Shown: positions 35,751 to 48,756 of the stretch, in pieces
Position numbering within the stretch: the first letter of the stretch is position 1
Layout: the number at the start of each line of letters is the position of its first letter
Origin: Owenia fusiformis
Taxonomy: Eukaryota; Annelida; Polychaeta; Sabellida; Oweniidae
Reading direction: 5' to 3'
NCBI GenBank assembly: GCA_903813345.2
Contig: CAIIXF020000008.1
Span: forward strand, 20,010,822-20,074,821
Length of the DNA: 64,000 bases
Translations under genes and position numbers: made by a program
The notes under the pieces: generated by a model
What the model was told of the DNA's origin: nothing
Databases searched by the model: none
The model's input: only the letters and a program-made list of their open reading frames with translations

Positions 35751-36105
35751 CCTAGACTATATCCTATTTAGTCTGAATTATATTCAGACTATAAGGCACC
35801 TATGTTAAAGTTTGGTAATTACAAATATTTGTTTACATAGGAAGTGCTATTCAAAATGGCCGATTGGGTAAAATTAATTTGCACATTTGTTACTTCAACT
35901 AGCTTTATTTCCACTAGACAATACGCTGTGTTACTTTTTATTGCATTTAATTGTACCTTACTATTTAATTGAAATTTTGTAATGTTTATTTTATTGAAAA
36001 AATGTTTCCTCCAATTGATAATTTTGTGCAAAAAATTTCACTGAAATTTCCACAGGAAAGTAGTACATCATAACAGACTGACTTCTAGTCAGTCTGTTGG
36101 ATACA
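35751..36105 (+). mobile_element. Family C element, copy 2
   Basis: Starts ctagactatatcctatttag and contains atggccgattgggtaaaatt, gtacctta and ggaaagtagtacatcataac. It ends in the hairpin acagactgacttctagtcag-tctgt. Fullest uninterrupted copy; useful for defining the empty site in copy 1. Confidence 0.7.
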
Positions 36106-36300
36106 TACTACCCCCCCTCCCCTTCTAACGAAAGTCAAAATGTTGATTTGCGCGCAGTGTACACAATGATGATTTCTTGCACTGTGCAAGTACAACCCCA
36201 GCATACAATACAGGAGCGTAACCAGCTTTCAGTCCGGGGATGTGATCTCCAAAAAATTTTCGGTTCTCAGTCAGGGGGGTGCAATTGTGGCATAAATCGC

Positions 36301-37116
36301 CCTAGACTATATCCTCTAGTCTGAAATTTTTTTGAAATTTGGAATGAAAATATTCAGACTATAGCCCACCTATGTTAAAATTTGGGGTTGAAAATTATTT
36401 GTTTACATAGGAAGTGCCATTCAAAATGGCCGATTGGGTAGATTAATTTCCATTGTTACTTCCCCTAGCTTTATTTCCATTTGACAATATGCTGTGTTAC
36501 TTTTTATAGCATTTATTTGTACCTTACTACTTAATTGAATTGTTATAATGCTTATTTTTTGGAAGTGAAGTTTCCTAAAATTGATAATAACGCAGATGCG
36601 AGTAGGCAGTTACCAGATTCACCACCAGGTGGCTCGTTCGGGTCAGATAGCATTGCGGGTATAGAAGAAAGTTCCCTTTAACTTAAATCACATCTGTTTT
36701 AATGGTTCAATTTTCATATAACACTTATGTATCTAATAGTTATGCAAATTGAAATATGTCCAGTAAAAGAAAATGTTATCTATCCAATACAAGAAAAGAT
36801 ATTTCACTTTTTGTGATTTTGTATCATGGGATCTATGGGGAATCAACCCGAACAAGAAGTCACATTTTCAAAAAAAATTAAATTTTCAAAGTTGATAAAC
36901 AATTTTCGAAACCATATTTCTAAATGTACTTTTACATGCAGATTTCAAATATGACATCACTTTGACTGAACTTTGAATATTTAATGACGTAAATCAAGAT
37001 TATTTCTACTCGCACCAAGTCTATTGTGTGCAGGAAATTTCCTGTTTTTTCCCACAGGAGGGACATAATGATCAATAGACTGAATTCTCAGGAAATTCAG
37101 TCTATTGGATATAGAC
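36301..37116 (+). mobile_element. Family C element, copy 3, interrupted
   Basis: Starts ctagactatatcctctagtc and follows copy 2 to about 36587. It resumes near 37018 (caggaaatttcctg, ggagggacataatgatcaat) and ends agactgaattctcaggaaat-tcagtctattgga. The break holds about 430 bases bounded by tgcgagtag and ctactcgca. Confidence 0.65.
36590..37017. mobile_element. Insertion inside family C copy 3
   Basis: About 430 bases absent from the other two copies. Near its ends are TGCGAGTAG (36596) and CTACTCGCA (37005), short inverted repeats. No coding content. Class not assigned. Confidence 0.45.
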
Positions 37117-38197
37117 TATAAATCGCCCCCATCGCACACCCCCTGGCTACACCTATGCAATATCTGCAAACAACACATACAAATTCTCTTTACTATTGAG
37201 TATATTTAAAGATCATTGCAAAAGACGAAATCCCGGGAAACTGAAAATCGATGTCCGTCACCTAATTAAATAGCATTTAACCCCCTCCCCCTAAAATAAT
37301 TAACTACGTTTTTTACGGACATTGATGTTTTGACCCCACCCCTTAGCTTCCTTAAATTACCTTCTTCTACACTCTTTAAAGGCCCCCTGTGCTTAATTTA
37401 GAAGGAAAAACATAAAATAATCATTGAAACATGTTATTTACATACTCAATCAAATATGATACAAAGCTTGATTTGCATTAATATTTAACCGAGAAAAAAT
37501 AACTTATGCAGAAAACAGCATTTAAAGTTCAGAGATCCTTAGTAGTACATACACATTTTTAAAAAAGTGCATTTTTTAAAATAACTCTTAATTTAAAAGA
37601 TGGCAAGACTTCTATAGAAATGAATGAATCATGTACTACAAACAACTTCGCCATCTTTCATTGACATTGGTAAAAACTTGATATATAAAAACTTAGACAG
37701 ATCAAAAACATTGTTTAATAATTTATTGTAAGCTTTGATGTGGCCCATTTGAGCTGTTTTTGATGTCTAATGAAAGATAAAGTACTTATCAATCCATTGG
37801 AAATACTATGAAGTTCAAAAGTAAGTCTCTATATTGTCAAAAATGTTGAAAATATGCATAGCGAGGCTTTAAGTAGGATAAACCTCTGAACTCACCAAGT
37901 CAACCAGAAGTTAATATTCCCAGAAGGACATTTTTCGATAGGGTAAATGGTCCTTCCTTATAACAGCATGTTCCTAATTATCGCACGATTGTCCTATATA
38001 GCTAAAGTATCCCGCTACCTCTTTAAGATAGTACCAACACTCCCAATCTTAATAATATCTCCATATATTTACAAAAATCACTTCATTTTTTTTAGATTAT
38101 TTACTTCTGCTATTGTCATAAATGCGAATGCATCTTTTATAATGATGAAAGCTTGTTTTAACATTGGTTTGATATGCATTATTCATTTAAGGTCAAG
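37117..38197. other. Intergenic, upstream of the C2H2 gene
   Basis: Contains a small inverted-repeat piece near 37230-37330 (atcgatgtccgt ... acggacattgat) and AT-rich sequence. Presumably includes the promoter of the next gene; no core motif identified. Confidence 0.4.
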
Positions 38198-41100
38198 ATG
38201 TCAGAAAGGCCATTGAGAAAACGTAAGACTCCCAAAAGATTTGAAGAACTTGAATTAAATAAAAAGTCATCCAAGCGAAAGGTAACGGGACAGGATATCG
38301 TTCATAACCACAACAAAAAAGCTGATGATATTCAAGGTAAGGTATACTTTTAAACTAATATTCACTGATGTATGTATGGGTGTTTCGGTCTTTTTTTAAT
38401 CTGAATGGGTGATTGTACTGGTATATACTTATATGTACCTGTAATAGTTATGCATTTTTAAGTAGTAGATGAGGAGGGAAGTATTGTCACTCCTCTTGTC
38501 AGTGGATCATAAAAAACGTTGCTTTTAATTTATGTTTTAATATGATATGTGGCGTCACAATAGCTAGAACAATTGATTTTCCGTCTATATTGGAGTATGT
38601 ATGACTGCTAAAATTCATAAATGCAAAAAGTTGTGTTTCTTTATCATATTAGAATTGTAACAAAGACCTGGATTTAATGATTTATGTCAAATATATGACC
38701 TCAAATTTTATTCTGGCCATTGCCAAAGACCTCAATTGTTACACGATTTCAGTCTTTTAACAATGAACAGAATAACATTTTTGGTCATATATCACAACAT
38801 AAATCATAAAAGCTCCGTCTTTATTCCTTAATTACGATAGTCTGTTTATGATATATTTAATCTTGATAGATATATGTATATAAGAAAATACATGTTTACA
38901 TTTATTGTTACTGCTTGCAGCTGACCAGTCAAAAAAAATCAATGAGACAAATAATGTAGGAGATACAGTGGAAAAATCCCCTGATGATGAATCTGCCACT
39001 GAAGCATTCAGTAAGACTCCAGGTAGACAATATTTGGTGCACTTCTCAGTTATATTTCCAGAAGAGGACTGATCAAAAGTTCACATTAAGAATGCTCTTA
39101 AAGTATAAATATTCTTTGGAATTCATCATGTTTTTTAAATATCTGGAAAGCAAATTTTTTTATTTCCAATACAAATGAGAAAAAATGCAGCCTTTGCCTA
39201 CTCCAGAATTTTCAACAACCATCTCATGCGCATCATCGGGCATCAATGACATTGATTGTAGCGCTACATCTTAATTTACACTTTATGTACTGATTCTAAA
39301 ATCCTGTTATACACAAGTAACAGAAACAAAGAAGTAAGTGTATTTATCAGAATATCTGGACTACCCCCTGTATAAATATTTGAAGACTAAAATCCTGAAT
39401 CCATGCACATGTCCACTAGGTACAAGAATGCTGCCATGCTCCCAGTGTGAGGCCAGGTTTTCAACAGGAGGTGAGCTGCGGGTACACAGTTGGAAGAAAC
39501 ATAGGCTGAAGTGCAAGATATGTGGGATGTTGTTTGTAAGGGAGGCTGCCTTGAAACTTCATATGGGAGACCATGAAGGTAGGTTTTTATGTGATACAGT
39601 GCATTAAGATAGATTGAGTATCAATGAGGAAATGAAACTGAAACTTGATTAAGCATTGAAAGTTTAGCCCACAGAGCTTTCATTGACATTTATAGGTCAT
39701 TATGACTGCAAGGAAGATTGGCTCTCACAGTTCCAACTCAATATTCGACCTTGACCTTGATTATTGACAACATTGAAATGTTGTTAGTTTCTGACGTTAT
39801 AACTATCAGTGATCCAAAAGATTTTAAGTAGGCCTAATATCTTGATCACTTCTTGGGTGTTTTGAATTGTTTTGTTCTGAAATAAGACCAAAACTCACAA
39901 TATTTTTTGATTTTGAAATCAAAACATAAATATGTGATAATAAGGTCAAGGTCATGACACCATATATGGCAGAATATTGAGATGGAACCCTGGGAGCCGT
40001 CCCCCCTTGCCATGACTGTGTACCTGAAGGTTTACTAGTATGTTTAAGTGTTCTATGGACTACATCACTCTCATCCCAAATAGATAACATCAGTGGTTTT
40101 GAAAAAGATTTGATGGGGACATCTACTCTTTCAAAATTATTGCCAAATAACTTTAAAATCAAAAGATTATCATTAACTTCAGTCAGAAATGTTGAACTTT
40201 AAAAAAATTAGAATGACATGTGAGCAAAAATATTTCAAATTGAAATTGATAAAATTATTTTAAAAAAAAAAAAAATATCAACATTGTTCCGTTCAATGTT
40301 TTCTTAATTGTGTACACATAGTGATATATCCATTGCAGAGATTGATCCGTATGAAGTGAAGGTAAATGGTCACAAGCGTTACAAGTGTGACATGTGTTCA
40401 GTGCACTGTGGGCGAAAGAGAGAGCTGCTCAAACACATGCAGAAACAACATGAAATAGGTAAACACATTAACTATGTCATATTTTACTCTACTTTACTCA
40501 ATTTTACTGGCATGTACTCAATTGTATTGGATTTACATTTACTGTTCTGTTCCCTTTTGTGTACATTTCCTTGGTATAGTGGATATTATAGCCTTGCCCA
40601 AGTCGGTATTTTTTACTTATCTGATCTTAAATTATTACCGGCGGTCATAATAGAAATCAAGATAAGTAAAAGAGACCGACTTGGGCAAGGCTATGGATAT
40701 TACAATTCTGTATATTATTGGTATTCATGTGTGTATTGTATTTTACCTAGCTGTTTGTTATATCGGTGTGTTTGATAATGTGGTTTAAAGATTTAAGCCT
40801 TGGACTCCGTGCATTGCATGCTGAATATTTCCATTGAAGTTGTTGTTTTCAAATCTTAGGAAACAACGCCTGAGTGGAATGAAGCAGCCACAATGCACTG
40901 AGTCTTGGGCTTAAATTCTTTTTACACATTTCAAAATATTTTCTACAAAATCACCTAAAAGATACAAAATCCCTAAAAGAACATATTTTCAATGAAACTT
41001 TTTGCAAGGGTCAAGTTTGCAAATCATCTATTTCAATCCCCTCACCTTGACAACTATACAACAAATACATATTGGTTATACGTAATGCAGTTACTTGAAA

Positions 41101-43156
41101 TAGAGTGTTCTGATTGGCTGGAATTGGACACACCTTGCCTAGCTATGTGTGAAACATTGATAACACACCTATTCACATTACTTGCAGGAAAACCATCCAC
41201 GGCACTGACGAAGAATAAACAAAATGGTGATGACCCTGGAGCATGTGACAGTCCCAATGAAACAACTGCCAATCCTGATGGAACAGCTGCTAATCCTGAT
41301 GGAACAACTGCCAATCCTAATGGAACAGCTGCCAGTTCTACTGGAGAGAATATGAAGTGTATGGACTGCCTAGCTGTTTTCAACACATCTATTAGCCCTA
41401 AGATACATGTGTGCCCAGCTCTCAACAAGACACACACATGTGACAACTGCAATAAAGTTTACTCTAGTCTAGGGGCACTCACGTTCCACCAGGCCTCTCA
41501 CTTAGGTGAGTATTTTGTTTCTTGTTTTTTTTAATCTGTGTATTCCATGTGATTAAATTTATTACGTGGTCTTCCTCATTTGAGCAGGAGAGAAGCCATC
41601 AGTCAAATGGCAGTCACCAGATTCAGTTCAAATTTAAACTGTTGTCTTATGGATATGAGACATTTGCTGGAGAATTTTTCTCATAAAGACTGCTCAATTA
41701 AAAATTGCTGCCATTTTTTAAATGGCTTCTGAATTCAAACTAGCTCTCATTTGAAAATCTTACTTTTTGTTTGCAACTTAAATAATGTCTCATGGATTTA
41801 TAGATATGCATATTCAGGCTTTATAAGTGGAGTACCATCGCATCAATTAAAGAACTATTATATGTTTCAGATAAGAATCCATTTGTAGTTGAGAATGATG
41901 GCTCCCCTACTCTGTATCAATGTGACAGGTGCCCAAAACGCTACAAGAATGATCATTCCCTCGTAACCCACTTGAACCAACACAATAATGGTGACAAATA
42001 CAAATGTTCCCATTGCGAGAAATTCTGCAAAACCAGACAAGGATTTGAGTACCACATACGACGGGAACATTCTGGAGAAAAACCTCACAAATGTAAACAC
42101 TGCCATCTATGTTTTATCTCATACTCTAGTCTACAGAATCACATGGACAAACAACACACAGATCCTAAAGATTTCAAGCACAAATGTGAGATATGTACTA
42201 GTGTATTCCCAAGGGCTTACAAACTAAAGACACATATCAACGAGTGCCATAATGATGAAAAACCATTCTCCTGTCCCCAGTGTAGTAAAAAATTTGCTCG
42301 CCAGGTAGGTGTAAAACTCTGTATGGACTCCCATAACAGGCCATATGTATGTTCGGAGTGCCAATCCTCATTTACACAGAAATGCCACCTAAAAGAGCAC
42401 ATCAATAGCAAACATAGCAGTGAGAGAAGATACGCTTGCGAGACCTGTATGAAATGTTTCCCAACTATGAAATCAGTGAAGCAGCACATCACTGATTGTC
42501 ACTCTGATAAACGCTACATCTGTGAGATATGTCACCAGGATTATAAATATAGGTCCAGTTTCCATAGGCATATGAAAACCCACAAAAATACTGATCTGAC
42601 AAAGGATATTGATGAGGAACAAAATTATATGATAATGTGCCAAATCTGTGAGAAAGTTTTCGAGGATTATACCACATATGATGAACATTTTGAGAAAACA
42701 CATAAAATGAATCAATCAAATCAACAAGACAATGTGAGTAGTTTAAAAGATAAAGTTATGATTATTGAGGATTCTAATTCCATAGTTGCTATCGATGACA
42801 TTCAAGAAAGTGCCATTATTGATGGTGGTACTATTGAATGTGATACCATTGAAAATAGTGCAGATGATGGTATCAATATTGAAACTGAAACGATTGTTCA
42901 GGAAAACATCCATGTTCTTAATGAATCAGGCAACAATGTTATTCAGTTGGATTTCAAACCTGGTCACGTCAGTATTGATAGACTTGTTAAGATTAATGAC
43001 ACGGAGTATCAGGTAGAGATCGTAAAAGATCCATCAGCCCCAAATGTTGATGAATCAAGTGAGGCCAATGACACTGTACTACATGTAGAGATATCTGAAA
43101 ATGGATCATTGGTTATCAGTGGGAATGATACCTCAGAAAGAGAAGTTTTAACATAA
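38198..43156 (+). CDS. Poly-C2H2 zinc-finger protein (six exons)
   Basis: Predicted nucleic-acid-binding protein of 707 residues. Exons: 38198-38336, 38921-39022, 39420-39578, 40339-40458, 41188-41505, 41871-43156; GT-AG throughout and all phases agree. The N-terminus is basic (MSERPLRKRKTPKRF). Fingers: two in exon 3, one in exon 4, two in exon 5 (the first with a Cys in place of the last His), then nine in exon 6 including CDRCPKRYKNDHSLVTH and CKHCHLCFISYSSLQNH. In the finger starting CPQCSKKFARQVGV the first His is Cys (KLCMDSH), so it may not fold normally. Exon 5 carries four repeats of (A/T)NPDGTA. The C-terminal ~180 residues are acidic and finger-free. An in-frame ATG at 38174 is an alternative start. 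No vertebrate orthologue recognised. Confidence 0.9.
38650..38838. mobile_element. Palindromic MITE, second copy of the 15932 family
   Basis: aacaaagacctggatttaat and tcaaatatatgacctcaaat, with the complementary half aacatttttggtcatatatc, pair around a centre near 38735. Shares blocks with 15932-16106 and also lies in an intron of a C2H2 gene. Confidence 0.65.
40588..40694. repeat. Hairpin MITE in intron 4
   Basis: tagccttgcccaagtcggta and taccgacttgggcaaggcta-type arms (about 34 bases) are separated by a short spacer near 40625-40660. Near-perfect pairing. Confidence 0.7.
40792..40919. repeat. Inverted-repeat MITE in intron 4
   Basis: gatttaagccttggactccg with tgcattg at 40790-40816 pairs with caatgcactgagtcttgggc-ttaaattc ending at 40919. 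Arms about 27 bases. Confidence 0.6.
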
Positions 43157-43883
43157 TAGAGTATCAAAATTTCAGATATAATCAAAGTAAGGCATTACTA
43201 CTGGTATGTTATCCCTCTTAATAAATGCCCATGGGTGTTATTTTGAAGGTACTTTGGAGGCAATGGGTGTGATAATGAAGGGTGTGCAAGACAAATTCTA
43301 ACAAATAAAATCATTATTTATTATTTATATACATAAATATTGTATTTTATTTCCATAGTTTAATAACATATTGGAAGATTACTGATTTAAATAAACTATA
43401 TTAAACTGAGTGAAATAATGTTTGTTTTGCGATTCTTGACAACTGATGTTTTATATTTAGCCCACTTAATTGTAACCTACATCACAAATCCACTGTATGG
43501 ATTTCTTGGTAACTGTACATCAAGAGAAAAATATAACTTTAAAATCATAAACAGTTCAGTTCACTGTAACGTTGTTTCAAATTCTTGCTAACTGTATATA
43601 CACAAAAATAACTTTAAAATGATGCAGTTTTGTGGCAAGTTAAGCATGTCATACCCAAAGACATCCAATCAAATTTGTTTCCTTGAACCCAGGATTGTGT
43701 TATGAAGATCAACATGCTACTTACCAAGGAAATCCCTTATATGAATTATAACTACAAATCAAATGTCTTTTACAGTTCCTGCTTGGAATTACAAACCAAA
43801 AACTCCTGGTCAAAGCTTATTTTTCAAGAATTTTGGGATTATTCTTTCATTTTGACATTACATTTTTATGATTATTAAAAGAA
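43157..43883. other. 3' flank of the C2H2 gene
   Basis: Presumed 3' untranslated region with several aataaa signals (for example near 43305, 43390). No other feature seen. Confidence 0.45.
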
Positions 43884-44010
43884 AACAAGACATTAACATG
43901 TAAAATGTCACCACCTGCCTTTTGTTACAGACGTCGACCGCCAAACACCATCAACAAAAAAGTTGGAGACTATAACAATATATCACCACTCGTGATGGTG
44001 ACATAAAAAA
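43884..44010 (+). mobile_element. Family A element, short copy
   Basis: aacaagacattaacatgtaa, aaatgtcaccacctgcc, tgttacagacgtcgaccgcc, ggagactataacaatat and the end hairpin tatcaccac-tcgt-gatggtgaca with taaaaaac. No tandem core. Confidence 0.8.
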
Positions 44011-44481
44011 CTGTTTAACCGATACAATCATACACGTACCTCCAAGTAATGAATATTATAGCCCACCAGACCAGACTATTGACACCTCACACATCTGAGC
44101 CATAGTCAGCACAATCTATCCTGTTAATTTTTATTCAGAAATACTCTGTAATACTTTTGGGCTGGCTATGATCTGCCCAATATAACTGTAAGAACACTGC
44201 TCTATGAAGGCATATTATGATGCACCTTCATCACTGTAACTTAACCAGGAGCCCATTAACAGAACCATCTTAAAGTTAAGAATTCGTAAAGTCCATTGTT
44301 CTCTAACTGTGACATCATCATAACTATGGTTACAACAATTGATTTACGATTTCGTAACTTTACGAAGTTTCAGTTAATGATCCCCCTGAACAATATACGT
44401 AACAGTTTTTCTGAGCAAAATGGATGCAACATATATTTATATACTGTTGTTTGAAATTATTATATTTACTGATGATATACT

Positions 44482-44724
44482 GTACGTGTATATGAAGGAA
44501 CAGTATTTGAAACACAATGTCTTTGCGACTTTCATATGATGGTAGGTCACAGCTTGGTTGTTGCCACATTAATACTAACATCTATAGATGGTAGCATTGA
44601 ACTCTGTTATATTTTCATTCTATACTGTTAGTATTAATGTGGCAACAACCAAGCTGTGACCTACCATCATATGAAAGTCGCAAAGACATTGTGTTTCAAA
44701 TACTGTTCCTTCATATACACGTAC
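44482..44724. repeat. Perfect 99-base inverted repeat (long hairpin)
   Basis: Arms 44482-44580 and 44626-44724 are exact reverse complements over all 99 bases, with a 45-base loop. The outer end is gtacgtgtatatgaaggaac. No coding sequence. A transcript from either strand would fold into a very stable hairpin. Confidence 0.95.
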
Positions 44725-46141
44725 TTCAAGCAAAAACCTGTGCTTGGAGTAACTGATTATTCAAATAAAGATGGCTTAAATGAACTTCAAATTGAATAAG
44801 ACATCATTATCATTACTCGTGTTATTAACTATGGAGGTTAACCATTGTTCCCTAAACATTCTCAGTTATTATCTCAGTTCCTCTTCTGTCTCTTCTGTGA
44901 CTTATTAATAAACAATTCTTCAATATTAGTATGTACAATTCATAATCTATATTACAACTTCAAATCCCTTCATATATTACATTTTAATATAAATGGGTCA
45001 ATTCATGTCATGTTATATACTTTTTGACAATTATGTACATGTACAACATGAAGTTATGTACATGACATATAGGCTACACAAAATATATTGGCGAAAAAAT
45101 AAAGCAATATTTATAAATACTTAACAAAGACCAGGGACATTCAAAACATTGCACATTTGTATATATTTGCCATAGCAAGTCATGTATATTGTTTGATGTC
45201 CATCTTAAAATATGTACATAAATTGTTTCCAATTTTATTTATATGTCCCCATTCTGATACTCATAGCATCTTTCTGTTTCACCTGAAACATGCTCTGATA
45301 TTATGAGGCATATTCTGTGATCTGAGCCCATCAGATGGGAAGAGTTATAACTGTCAATAAGTGTGATAGTTATCATGTAATCATTTACCTAATGTCAATA
45401 TATGCCATAATAGGCATTGTATTTAACAGCAGATATTAGCACAGGTACGTGTACACAAGTTTAATGACCCCAATTAAATGAAATATGAGCTGGGATGAAA
45501 AATCTCAAAAATCCTCAATTTTGGGCTCTCCTGGATCGCAAAATCAAGCTCATTATATCATGGCATCTCAGGGTTGAGAAGAAATGAGATGTCATGGTAT
45601 ATCATGATGATATGTCCCTGGTTATGGTATAGTTCACAGCAAGTACATGTCTTACAGTATGTTCAGTCTACTGCACAGCCTCAACAAAATCTTGTTATTC
45701 AAAACTAGACCAACATACAGTGATACACTCCCCTTCATAAGTTTAACAATGCCACTAACTCCCCAACTGGACAAGATATTACACTCCCCTTGATAAGTTT
45801 AGCAATGACATTAACTTCTCAACTGGACCACATTTACAAAGGTGTGTGATAGGCAATTTGAAAAAATTGAATCTTTAATTTCTGACCTGATTTTATTCAA
45901 GAAATAATGTAATTCCAAACATCTACAGGATTTTACAAGCTTAGTACAAGTTTCCAAACTTGGAGGGGAGTGTAAGTAAAAGCAGAATATTTATTTTACT
46001 TAAGATTTTGCAGCCTGTGCACCAGACTTATGTCATGATAGCCAGCATCACATTTTACTTTGAACCATATATTTACAAACAGGCTAGTACACACAACATG
46101 GAGTGATTTTTAGTATCCTAGCTATGTCACATACAACTACT
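44725..46141. other. Intergenic, no gene seen
   Basis: AT-rich. The phrase cactccccttcataagttta/cactccccttgataagttta near 45727 and 45783 is a short direct duplication. No gene recognised. Confidence 0.45.
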
Positions 46142-46252
46142 GTATTTACATATGATTTTTATCGTTTTTAGCGCTTTTGTACTCCAAAGAGCGCAAAATC
46201 TTGAGTATTAAAAAACCCACTAAAAACAATATAAATCATATGTAAATAGTTC
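46142..46252. mobile_element. Short hairpin MITE
   Basis: tatttacatatgatttttat with cgtttttag at one end and ctaaaaacaatataaatcat with atgtaaata at the other; about 30-base arms separated by 45 bases. Confidence 0.65.
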
Positions 46253-46662
46253 TCTGTAAGCTATATGTAGCTTTATGGTTTTGAATTATCACTTTTGCCC
46301 TCAATTAGAATACAGTTGCTACAGAGAGACAATACCCCTGGTTGGTAGCTCAGAGCGCTAGTCACTTTGGAACTTCATGAAACAGCTGGACACTCACTTG
46401 AGACTTGGAGTGTTCAGATTTCCATAGTTGATATAAAATCTTAGGACATAAGTTCAAACTTATCATTTTATAGTGATACTTGAATTTGTATTTGACATGA
46501 TATCATAAACATGTACTAGTATGTCATGCAAAATCATTGGTAATGAACATGTTAACAAAGAGTGTCATTCCTGCATGAAATATCCTTTCTGTTTCACTTA
46601 ACTTTCTTGTATTTTTAAAGTCAATGAGATTTTAGACACCAAATTGTATTGGTTTACCATGT

Positions 46663-48756
46663 TTACACAATGATTTCAGCAGGACTCGGGTCATAATATT
46701 TGAACTTCTTGACACAGTGGTTGCCCCAATCAATGACAAATACGAAACCATCCTCAGAGATGGCAATCCCCCTGGGCTTATCCAAGGGGTTTCCCAAGCT
46801 CTCTATACAGGACTTTAACCCTCCTTCTTTGTGAAACACCTTAATTATATTGTTTTCACAATCCGCCACTAAAATGTGCCCAAACTGATCAACAGCTACA
46901 CCTGAAGGACGTTTAAATAATGCCTGGTGGCTCCCTCTTTTAGAGGCTAAGAATCGTACAAATTTTCCATCACTATCCAGGATTTGTATCCGCTTGTTTC
47001 CTGCGTCGGACACAATAATTGAGTCATCCTCCATCACACTGATGAATGTTGGTTGGTAGAATTTTCCTGGTTCTGCGCCTTTGCCACCAATCGTTTTCAA
47101 AACACGACCTTCTTTGGAAAACACAAATAATTTATGCTCTTCAAAGTCACTGACTATGATGTGTTGGCGGCTGTTGATTGCAAGCGCATAAGGGACTTTC
47201 ATCTCCTTGTCGACAAACTGGCTGATGAGTTTACCATCAGGGGTGTAAGCCTGGATGGTGTCAGCTAAAGTGGCTATACGAGAGTCGCCCTTCATCACCT
47301 GGACTATATTACAGAATATCTCCCCCTGTTGATTGAGGGTGGCACATGTTGTGGTGTGACACTCATTTCCTGTATCCTCTCCCACCCTGAAACCATCTTT
47401 GAACCCACCATCAGGTGTGAACCTCTGGATACGACAATTGCCATAATCTGTTACATAAACATCACCATCTGGCGCTACAGTGATGGAGGTGGGCCTGTTG
47501 AGGTCACCTGGTTCACTTCCCAGTTTGCCAAATGCCATGACAGGGTCGTTACTGTCAACTGAGACTAGAACTTCGGCTCCCTCTATCACCTTGCCATGAA
47601 ACCTTGTCAGTACACGATGATCCCCACTCATCTTTGGCACAAATGTCACTTCATATTTTCCATCACCAAGCCCTTTGGTCTCAGCAAGAAGGGTAACATC
47701 TGCGGGGCTCCTTATATCCACAGCAAGTGGGCACTGATCAGTGTCTATAGCTTCTCCACTGTAGCTTCGAACAGTCAATTTAATTGTGAGAGGAAAACCA
47801 GCTGTACCAGGTGGAGAAACAACTTTAATATTTGATGGTAGTTTCTTGTCAACAGTAATTTTGCCAAGAGTTTTGGCAATGTTGTCAAATACTTCATTTG
47901 AATGTTTTACATCAAATTCAATATAATTGTCCATATTTTCCGGATCTTCAGTTTTACTACAATTCTCTATGTTCATCAAGTTCTCCATTTTACTGGCAAT
48001 TGTGAATATTTTATCAAACCGTCCACTCTGTATGGCATCGCGACATTCTTCATTGGCCTCCTGGAGCTGTTCTGTCCTGTGTTTAACCTTCTGATGGTGG
48101 TCTTGGATCAGTCCTGCACGCCTCTCATATGTAGTATTCACATCACTTGATAATTGTTGGCACCTCTTGTTTAACACACTGATGTATCCCTCAAATGTCT
48201 TTTTAATATTATGCATTGCAATGTCTCGTGCTATTTCTAGATTTGATAGCTCTGTTCCAAGATTCCTAGATTGCAATTCCTTTGATGCAATACCATTCTC
48301 AGCCTTTGTGATACGAGACTCAAGGATATGTCTATGGGTCCTCGTTGCCTCTTTGATATCTTGTATCTCATGTCCATCTTCTGATTTATGATTCAACACA
48401 ACACAATCTCTACATATCTGGTGTTGGCAAGTTTTACAAAAGAATGAATACAGTTGGTTGTTATGGTAACGACATCCATCACTTCCAGTTTTAGCCTCGA
48501 GAATTTGTAAAACATAAAAGTTCGCTTGGAGAGATTTGATGCCTGTTTCGGGTATAACGACAGTGCCTCGACACGTGGGGCATTTGAAAAATTTGTCTCT
48601 ATGATACATGGCCTCTAGGCAAGTGCTGCAGAATGAGTGGTGGCATCCAGGTAGAAACTTGGCCTGGTATTCATCCTGGTCGTATGGGTTGAGACATATG
48701 GAGCAGGCCATGAATGGAATGGCAAGCTCCTCACCTGGGGAGTCAGAGTCAGCCAT
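46663..48756 (-). CDS. TRIM-NHL protein (RING, B-box, coiled coil, filamin, NHL)
   Basis: Predicted cytoplasmic E3 ubiquitin ligase of 697 residues in one uninterrupted coding exon. RING finger at about 18-62 (CSICLNPY, CHHSFCSTCLEAM, CPTCRG). B-box type 2 near 94-130 (CRYHNNQLYSFFCKTC...CRDCVVLNH). Coiled coil about 135-270. Filamin-type Ig repeat about 310-400 (GKYEVTFVPKMSGDHRV). NHL beta-propeller from about 410 to the end, with six blade-like units (RPTSITVAPDGDVYVTD, RPSGVAVDQFGHILVAD, KPRGIAISEDGFVFVID). The domain order matches TRIM2/TRIM3. Many bivalves have large sets of such genes, so one-to-one orthology is unlikely. An acceptor (gattgcag) at 48782-48787 shows a 5' untranslated intron. 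Confidence 0.95.
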   Translation of the reverse strand: MADSDSPGEELAIPFMACSICLNPYDQDEYQAKFLPGCHHSFCSTCLEAMYHRDKFFKCPTCRGTVVIPETGIKSLQANFYVLQILEAKTGSDGCRYHNNQLYSFFCKTCQHQICRDCVVLNHKSEDGHEIQDIKEATRTHRHILESRITKAENGIASKELQSRNLGTELSNLEIARDIAMHNIKKTFEGYISVLNKRCQQLSSDVNTTYERRAGLIQDHHQKVKHRTEQLQEANEECRDAIQSGRFDKIFTIASKMENLMNIENCSKTEDPENMDNYIEFDVKHSNEVFDNIAKTLGKITVDKKLPSNIKVVSPPGTAGFPLTIKLTVRSYSGEAIDTDQCPLAVDIRSPADVTLLAETKGLGDGKYEVTFVPKMSGDHRVLTRFHGKVIEGAEVLVSVDSNDPVMAFGKLGSEPGDLNRPTSITVAPDGDVYVTDYGNCRIQRFTPDGGFKDGFRVGEDTGNECHTTTCATLNQQGEIFCNIVQVMKGDSRIATLADTIQAYTPDGKLISQFVDKEMKVPYALAINSRQHIIVSDFEEHKLFVFSKEGRVLKTIGGKGAEPGKFYQPTFISVMEDDSIIVSDAGNKRIQILDSDGKFVRFLASKRGSHQALFKRPSGVAVDQFGHILVADCENNIIKVFHKEGGLKSCIESLGNPLDKPRGIAISEDGFVFVIDWGNHCVKKFKYYDPSPAEIIV

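Noticed and set aside
37947-38216. 89-codon frame before the C2H2 gene
   Set aside because: Overlaps the true first exon in another frame and has no recognisable domain.
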